Positions 6,553-8,913 of a stretch of DNA of 8,913 bases are shown here, piece after piece. Source of the DNA: JBDSRX01 sp039929105 (GTDB lineage Bacteria > Patescibacteriota > Dojkabacteria > J137); NCBI GenBank assembly GCA_039929105.1, contig JBDSRX010000013.1, positions 1-8,913 on the forward strand, in the 5' to 3' direction. The notes below the pieces were generated by a model, which worked only from the letters and a program-made list of their open reading frames with translations, was not told where the DNA came from and ran no database searches. Position numbers and translations under genes: made by a program. Within the stretch, counting starts at the first letter, position 1. Each line of letters starts with the position of its first letter.

Positions 6553-6581
6553 AGTATATATACTTTCCTTAAAGATGGCAA
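6553..6581 (-). promoter_or_regulatory. Sigma70-type promoter of the four-gene surface operon
   Basis: On the minus strand a -35 box TTGCCA (6581-6576, one mismatch from TTGACA) is followed by exactly 17 bases and a -10 box TATACT (6558-6553, one mismatch from TATAAT). This is the best promoter in the window. Transcription would start near 6546 and leave a leader of about 38 bases before the ATG at 6508. The -10 box is one arm of a perfect 12-base palindrome, AGTATATATACT (6553-6564), which could be a regulator site or simply a by-product of the TATACT box. Confidence 0.72.
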
Positions 6582-6612
6582 TAAAGTCTGTGCTAGTTTT
6601 TAGAAGAAAACG

Positions 6613-7362
6613 TTAAGCTTTAAGTATACCTTCTGACATCTCATGAATGTAGTCTGGCTCTAGGTATTCCTGAACTTTATCGTAGTGTGTAATAATAATA
6701 AAGCAAGTTTTAGGAAATAGTTTCTTATAATTAACTAAACCTTCGAAAACTTCTTTTACAGATTGTTTGTCTAATCCGGAGTCAATCTCATCTAATAAAA
6801 TATACCTTGCTTCTAAAATTAACATTTGTAGGATTTCTGTCTTTTTCTTCTCACCTCCAGAAAATCCTTCATTTAAATTTCTTTGAAGTAAAGCTTCGGG
6901 ATATTTAATAATCTCAGCTCTTTCTTTCAAAAATTGTTTAAACTTGTAAACATTTAATTGTTCGGACTTCTCTCTTCTAGAATTATAGATTAATCTTAAA
7001 TAACTAGTTAAGCTCACACCAGGAATCTCTGTAGGGTATTGGTTTGCTAAAAATACTCCAGCTAAAGACCTTTCATTTGGTTCCATTGAAGTTAGATCAA
7101 TATCTCCTCTATTATTAATTAATACTGGGTCGATTTTAGAAATTACAAATTCATTATAGTTTTCATTCAGAATTTTAATTGAGCCAGCGGTGATAGTATA
7201 AATAGGGTTACCCATTATAGTATTAACAAGTGTACTCTTTCCAGAACCATTCTTACCATTGAGCAAATGTACCTCTCCTGGTTTAAAATCTAGAGAAACA
7301 CCGTTTACAATCTCTTTTTTCCCTTCTGTAAGGTTTATAAATATATTTTCTACTTTTAGCAT
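6613..7362 (-). CDS. sufC: SufC-type Fe-S cluster assembly ABC ATPase
   Basis: SufC is the cytoplasmic ATPase that works with SufB and SufD to build iron-sulfur clusters. All ABC motifs are present in the 249-residue product: Walker A GKNGSGKST (36-44), Q-loop Q108, signature FSGGEKKK (167-174), Walker B YILLDE (187-192), D-loop SGLD (195-198) and H-loop H226. The SufC-specific stretches GVFLANQYPTEIPGVSL (102-118) and LNEGFSGGEKKKTEILQMLI separate it from transporter ATPases. Compared with typical SufC, about 18 extra residues lie between Walker A and the Q-loop (about 68-90). I chose the ATG at 7362 because it starts the usual MLKVENI; a TTG at 7368 would add two residues. No sufB, sufD or sufS is next to it. 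It is preceded by an envelope-protein gene and an extended -10 promoter. No clear terminator follows before the next promoter at 6581. Confidence 0.93.
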   Translation of the reverse strand: MLKVENIFINLTEGKKEIVNGVSLDFKPGEVHLLNGKNGSGKSTLVNTIMGNPIYTITAGSIKILNENYNEFVISKIDPVLINNRGDIDLTSMEPNERSLAGVFLANQYPTEIPGVSLTSYLRLIYNSRREKSEQLNVYKFKQFLKERAEIIKYPEALLQRNLNEGFSGGEKKKTEILQMLILEARYILLDEIDSGLDKQSVKEVFEGLVNYKKLFPKTCFIIITHYDKVQEYLEPDYIHEMSEGILKA

Positions 7363-7375
7363 ATTCAATTCTTTA

Positions 7376-7385
7376 AGTATATACT
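7376..7385. other. Short palindrome AGTATATACT upstream of sufC
   Basis: A perfect 10-base palindrome lies just upstream of the sufC start and just downstream of its probable -10 element. It matches, apart from two inner bases, the 12-base palindrome AGTATATATACT at the promoter of the neighbouring surface operon (6553-6564). It may be a shared operator. It may equally be an accidental product of AT-rich promoter sequence, since each arm reads TATACT. Confidence 0.25.
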
Positions 7386-7386
7386 G

Positions 7387-7395
7387 ATTATATCA
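7387..7395 (-). promoter_or_regulatory. Extended -10 promoter of sufC
   Basis: On the minus strand this reads TGATATAAT, a perfect extended -10 element (TG, one base, TATAAT). Its first three bases are also the TGA stop codon of the upstream PKD-protein gene, so the promoter sits exactly at the gene border. The predicted start of transcription is near 7380, giving a leader of about 17 bases to the ATG at 7362. The element also lies within a short inverted repeat (CTGAT and ATCAG around TAT, 7384-7396). Confidence 0.6.
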
Positions 7396-8283
7396 GCTAT
7401 TTCTTTTTCTATATATTAAAATGGATACAATTGTAAAAATAATAACAGCACCTATTCCTAAGCCAAATATAGTGGAAACATTATTATTTGCTATTTCTTT
7501 CTCAGGGATTTTAACTGGAGGTCTTGGAATCCCAAAAGTATTTTCTTTCGGAGAATCTATTCTCACATAAGAATCTGAAAATACTGTTGTCTTTTTATTT
7601 TGTTTACGTAGAATTACATAAACAGGAATTTTAGCTTTATCATAACTATAATCAACAGCGATACCATTTTTAGTTTCCCCAGTTCCTAAATCCCAAGTGT
7701 AATTAAAATCTCCAGGGTTTGTTACAGAAAATTTTAAGTTGTAACTATCGGTTACAGTAAATGTAGGGGATGCAGATGTGAGTTCAATTTCTTCTCCATT
7801 AACAGAAAACTTTGCTAGCTCTTCTCTATCTCCAACTACGATCATTATAGTCTCGGAAATTATTTCTTGCCCCCCCTCCCTCTTTGTTAATACAATATCT
7901 AAAAAATAATTACCAGTTGTTTCGAGACTTTTGGAAAAATCTTCATTAAATTGCATTCTAAAATCTTCTTTTGTTAATTTATAAGATGTAGCAATATTAT
8001 TAGTTTGAACTTCTAAATCTCTTTCTATAGCAGACCTATCAATAGAAACTTTTAGTGTACCACCTTCCACAATTTCTTCAGAAAATACATGTTCACCCCA
8101 ATCTAACTTAGAAGGATTCGGAATAGGATTCTCCATATCTTCACTTATTGGAGTATCATTTATAAATAACCAAGGAGATTTAGTAGAGTTGTGAGCAGCT
8201 AATTTCGTAAGAGGTAAAAAAAGAATAAATGCTAGAATAATTAAAGAAATTTTTGTATACAATCGATAGGCATCTTTAAACAT
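7393..8283 (-). CDS. Type I membrane protein with PKD-like domain
   Basis: I do not recognise the whole protein. With the ATG at 8283 it has 296 residues: an N-terminal signal peptide (about 1-30, hydrophobic core SLIILAFILFLPL, cleavage probable after LAA), a long polar extracytoplasmic region (about 31-172), a PKD-like beta domain (about 173-242) marked by NYTWDLGTGE (194-203) and a following YSYDKAKIPVYVIL strand, a short Pro-rich spacer (252-260), a C-terminal membrane span (about 270-291) and a basic tail YRKRNS. This is the layout of a surface protein held by one C-terminal anchor; there is no LPXTG motif. An ATG at 8355 would add 24 residues, but these are encoded opposite the signal peptide of the divergent gene and would bury this gene's own signal peptide, so I reject it. 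PKD domains usually mediate protein or carbohydrate contacts outside the cell. The stop is TGA and overlaps the sufC promoter. Confidence 0.82.
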   Translation of the reverse strand: MFKDAYRLYTKISLIILAFILFLPLTKLAAHNSTKSPWLFINDTPISEDMENPIPNPSKLDWGEHVFSEEIVEGGTLKVSIDRSAIERDLEVQTNNIATSYKLTKEDFRMQFNEDFSKSLETTGNYFLDIVLTKREGGQEIISETIMIVVGDREELAKFSVNGEEIELTSASPTFTVTDSYNLKFSVTNPGDFNYTWDLGTGETKNGIAVDYSYDKAKIPVYVILRKQNKKTTVFSDSYVRIDSPKENTFGIPRPPVKIPEKEIANNNVSTIFGLGIGAVIIFTIVSILIYRKRNS

Positions 8284-8288
8284 AAAGT

Positions 8289-8913
8289 ATGAATGTAAAA
8301 GCAAATAAAAAACAGATTTCCCTTTTTGGTCTAGTAGCATTACTTGCAGTGACAAGTGGTTTTGCGGGAGCTTCTATTCTTTTTAGAAATAATGCGAAAG
8401 CAACTACTAATAATCAAATAATAACACAAACTTCAAACGCAGCTCCAAGCGGTAACATAGCAGATATCGAGAAGTGTATGAGTGAGCCAGAAGATACAAG
8501 ACAAAAATGTATGGATGATTTTATGGTTGAATATTTTAAAGGTAGAACTACAAAACAAGTTTTAGCAGATGTTGAAGCAGTTAGAGCTACAAGTTCAAGA
8601 ATGGAGAATGATTGTCACCCAGTTGTTCATGCAATTGGTAGAGAAACTTATAAATTAACTGGAAATATAGGGGATGCTTTCGAAGCCTGTGATCAAACTT
8701 GTCACTCAGGCTGTTACCATGGAGTAATGGAAAGATTATTCTACAGTGATAAGGAACTGAGTAGTAATTATTCGCACTTAACTTTCGAAGATATGGAAGA
8801 AAAGATTCCAGGAATATGTGATGCCGATAAATTTAGAGATCCGTCTACAGCGGTTATATTTCAATGTTTACATGGAGTTGGTCATGCAATTCTTTATACA
8901 TTAGACTATAACT
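8289..8913 (+). CDS. Secreted Cys/His-rich protein, partial at right edge
   Basis: An open frame starts at ATG 8289 and is still open after 208 codons at the window end. The N-terminus is a signal peptide or signal anchor (basic start, hydrophobic core SLFGLVALLAVTSGFAGASI, about 11-30), followed by an Asn/Thr/Ser-rich spacer (about 38-56). The rest is dense in paired Cys and His: C63, C74, DCHPVVHAIGR (108-118), ACDQTCHSGCYHG (133-145), C177 and CLHGVGHA (193-200). These repeated C-H, CYHG and CxHGxGHA motifs suggest a metal- or haem-binding, or disulfide-stabilised, extracytoplasmic domain. CDQTCH fits CX3CH, a rare variant of the haem-c motif, but haem binding is not shown. I do not recognise the family well enough to name it. 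The gene is divergent from the PKD-protein gene with only five bases between the start codons. Its promoter must lie inside that gene; TACAAT at 8258-8263 is one weak -10 candidate. Confidence 0.85.
   Translation, partial: MNVKANKKQISLFGLVALLAVTSGFAGASILFRNNAKATTNNQIITQTSNAAPSGNIADIEKCMSEPEDTRQKCMDDFMVEYFKGRTTKQVLADVEAVRATSSRMENDCHPVVHAIGRETYKLTGNIGDAFEACDQTCHSGCYHGVMERLFYSDKELSSNYSHLTFEDMEEKIPGICDADKFRDPSTAVIFQCLHGVGHAILYTLDYN

Noticed and set aside
7363..7368. TTG start six bases upstream of the sufC ATG
   Set aside because: The ATG gives the normal SufC beginning MLKVENI; the TTG adds only two residues and has no better ribosome site.
7384..7396. Inverted repeat CTGAT/ATCAG at the end of the PKD-protein gene as a terminator
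   Set aside because: The stem is short and AT-rich with no T-tract; the perfect extended -10 inside it is a better explanation.
8284..8355. Upstream ATG at 8355 that would lengthen the PKD-domain protein by 24 residues
   Set aside because: The added residues are encoded opposite the signal peptide of the divergent gene, and the protein has a proper signal peptide only when started at 8283.
1..8913. Alternative genetic code (UGA as glycine)
   Set aside because: TGA ends the PKD-protein gene at a natural C-terminus, and the recognised genes (recO, pheT, sufC) read through conserved motifs without internal TGA.
1..8913. CRISPR arrays, tRNA or rRNA genes, transposases, phage genes
   Set aside because: No regularly spaced repeats, no cloverleaf-like or rRNA-like sequence and no recombinase or phage motifs were seen on either strand.

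Overview
The window looks like AT-rich chromosomal DNA from a small-genome bacterium, most likely a member of the Candidate Phyla Radiation (Patescibacteria). That placement is an inference. It rests on tight gene packing, almost no Shine-Dalgarno sequences, a phenylalanyl-tRNA synthetase beta chain reduced to 660 residues, a RecO without a zinc knuckle, and several secreted or membrane-anchored beta-sandwich proteins of unknown role. TGA is used as a stop codon (7393-7395), so the UGA=Gly code of some CPR lineages does not apply. I cannot name the phylum from this sequence alone.

Layout, left to right. Bases 1-100 hold a GC-rich short repeat-like sequence and a probable extended -10 promoter. 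Next come two housekeeping genes on the + strand, recO (101-847) and pheT (852-2834), four bases apart. They end at a strong hairpin terminator (2849-2879) that can work on both strands. Converging on it from the right is a four-gene minus-strand operon (6508 down to 2919). It starts at a good sigma70-type promoter (6553-6581). In transcription order it encodes a 436-residue single-pass membrane protein with a Thr-Pro linker, a membrane-anchored protein with a cohesin-like domain plus a dockerin-like domain, a membrane-anchored cohesin-like protein, and a secreted cohesin-like protein ending in an LPVTG sorting signal.

Right of this operon, still on the minus strand, lie a SufC-type ABC ATPase (6613-7362) with no sufB or sufD in view and a type I membrane protein with a PKD-like domain (7393-8283). 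Beginning only five bases from that gene, on the + strand, is a secreted Cys/His-rich protein of unrecognised family that runs off the right edge (8289-8913).

How the parts may work together: the four-gene operon is the most interesting element. Cohesin-like and dockerin-like modules, three membrane anchors and one sortase-type anchor in a single transcription unit suggest a small cell-surface scaffold built from cohesin-dockerin contacts. No catalytic domain is visible in it, so a role in surface architecture or attachment is easier to support than a cellulosome. The PKD and Cys/His-rich genes are also extracytoplasmic, so most of the right two thirds of the window encodes cell-envelope proteins. 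No tRNA, rRNA, CRISPR array, transposase or gene-free stretch over 300 bases was seen.
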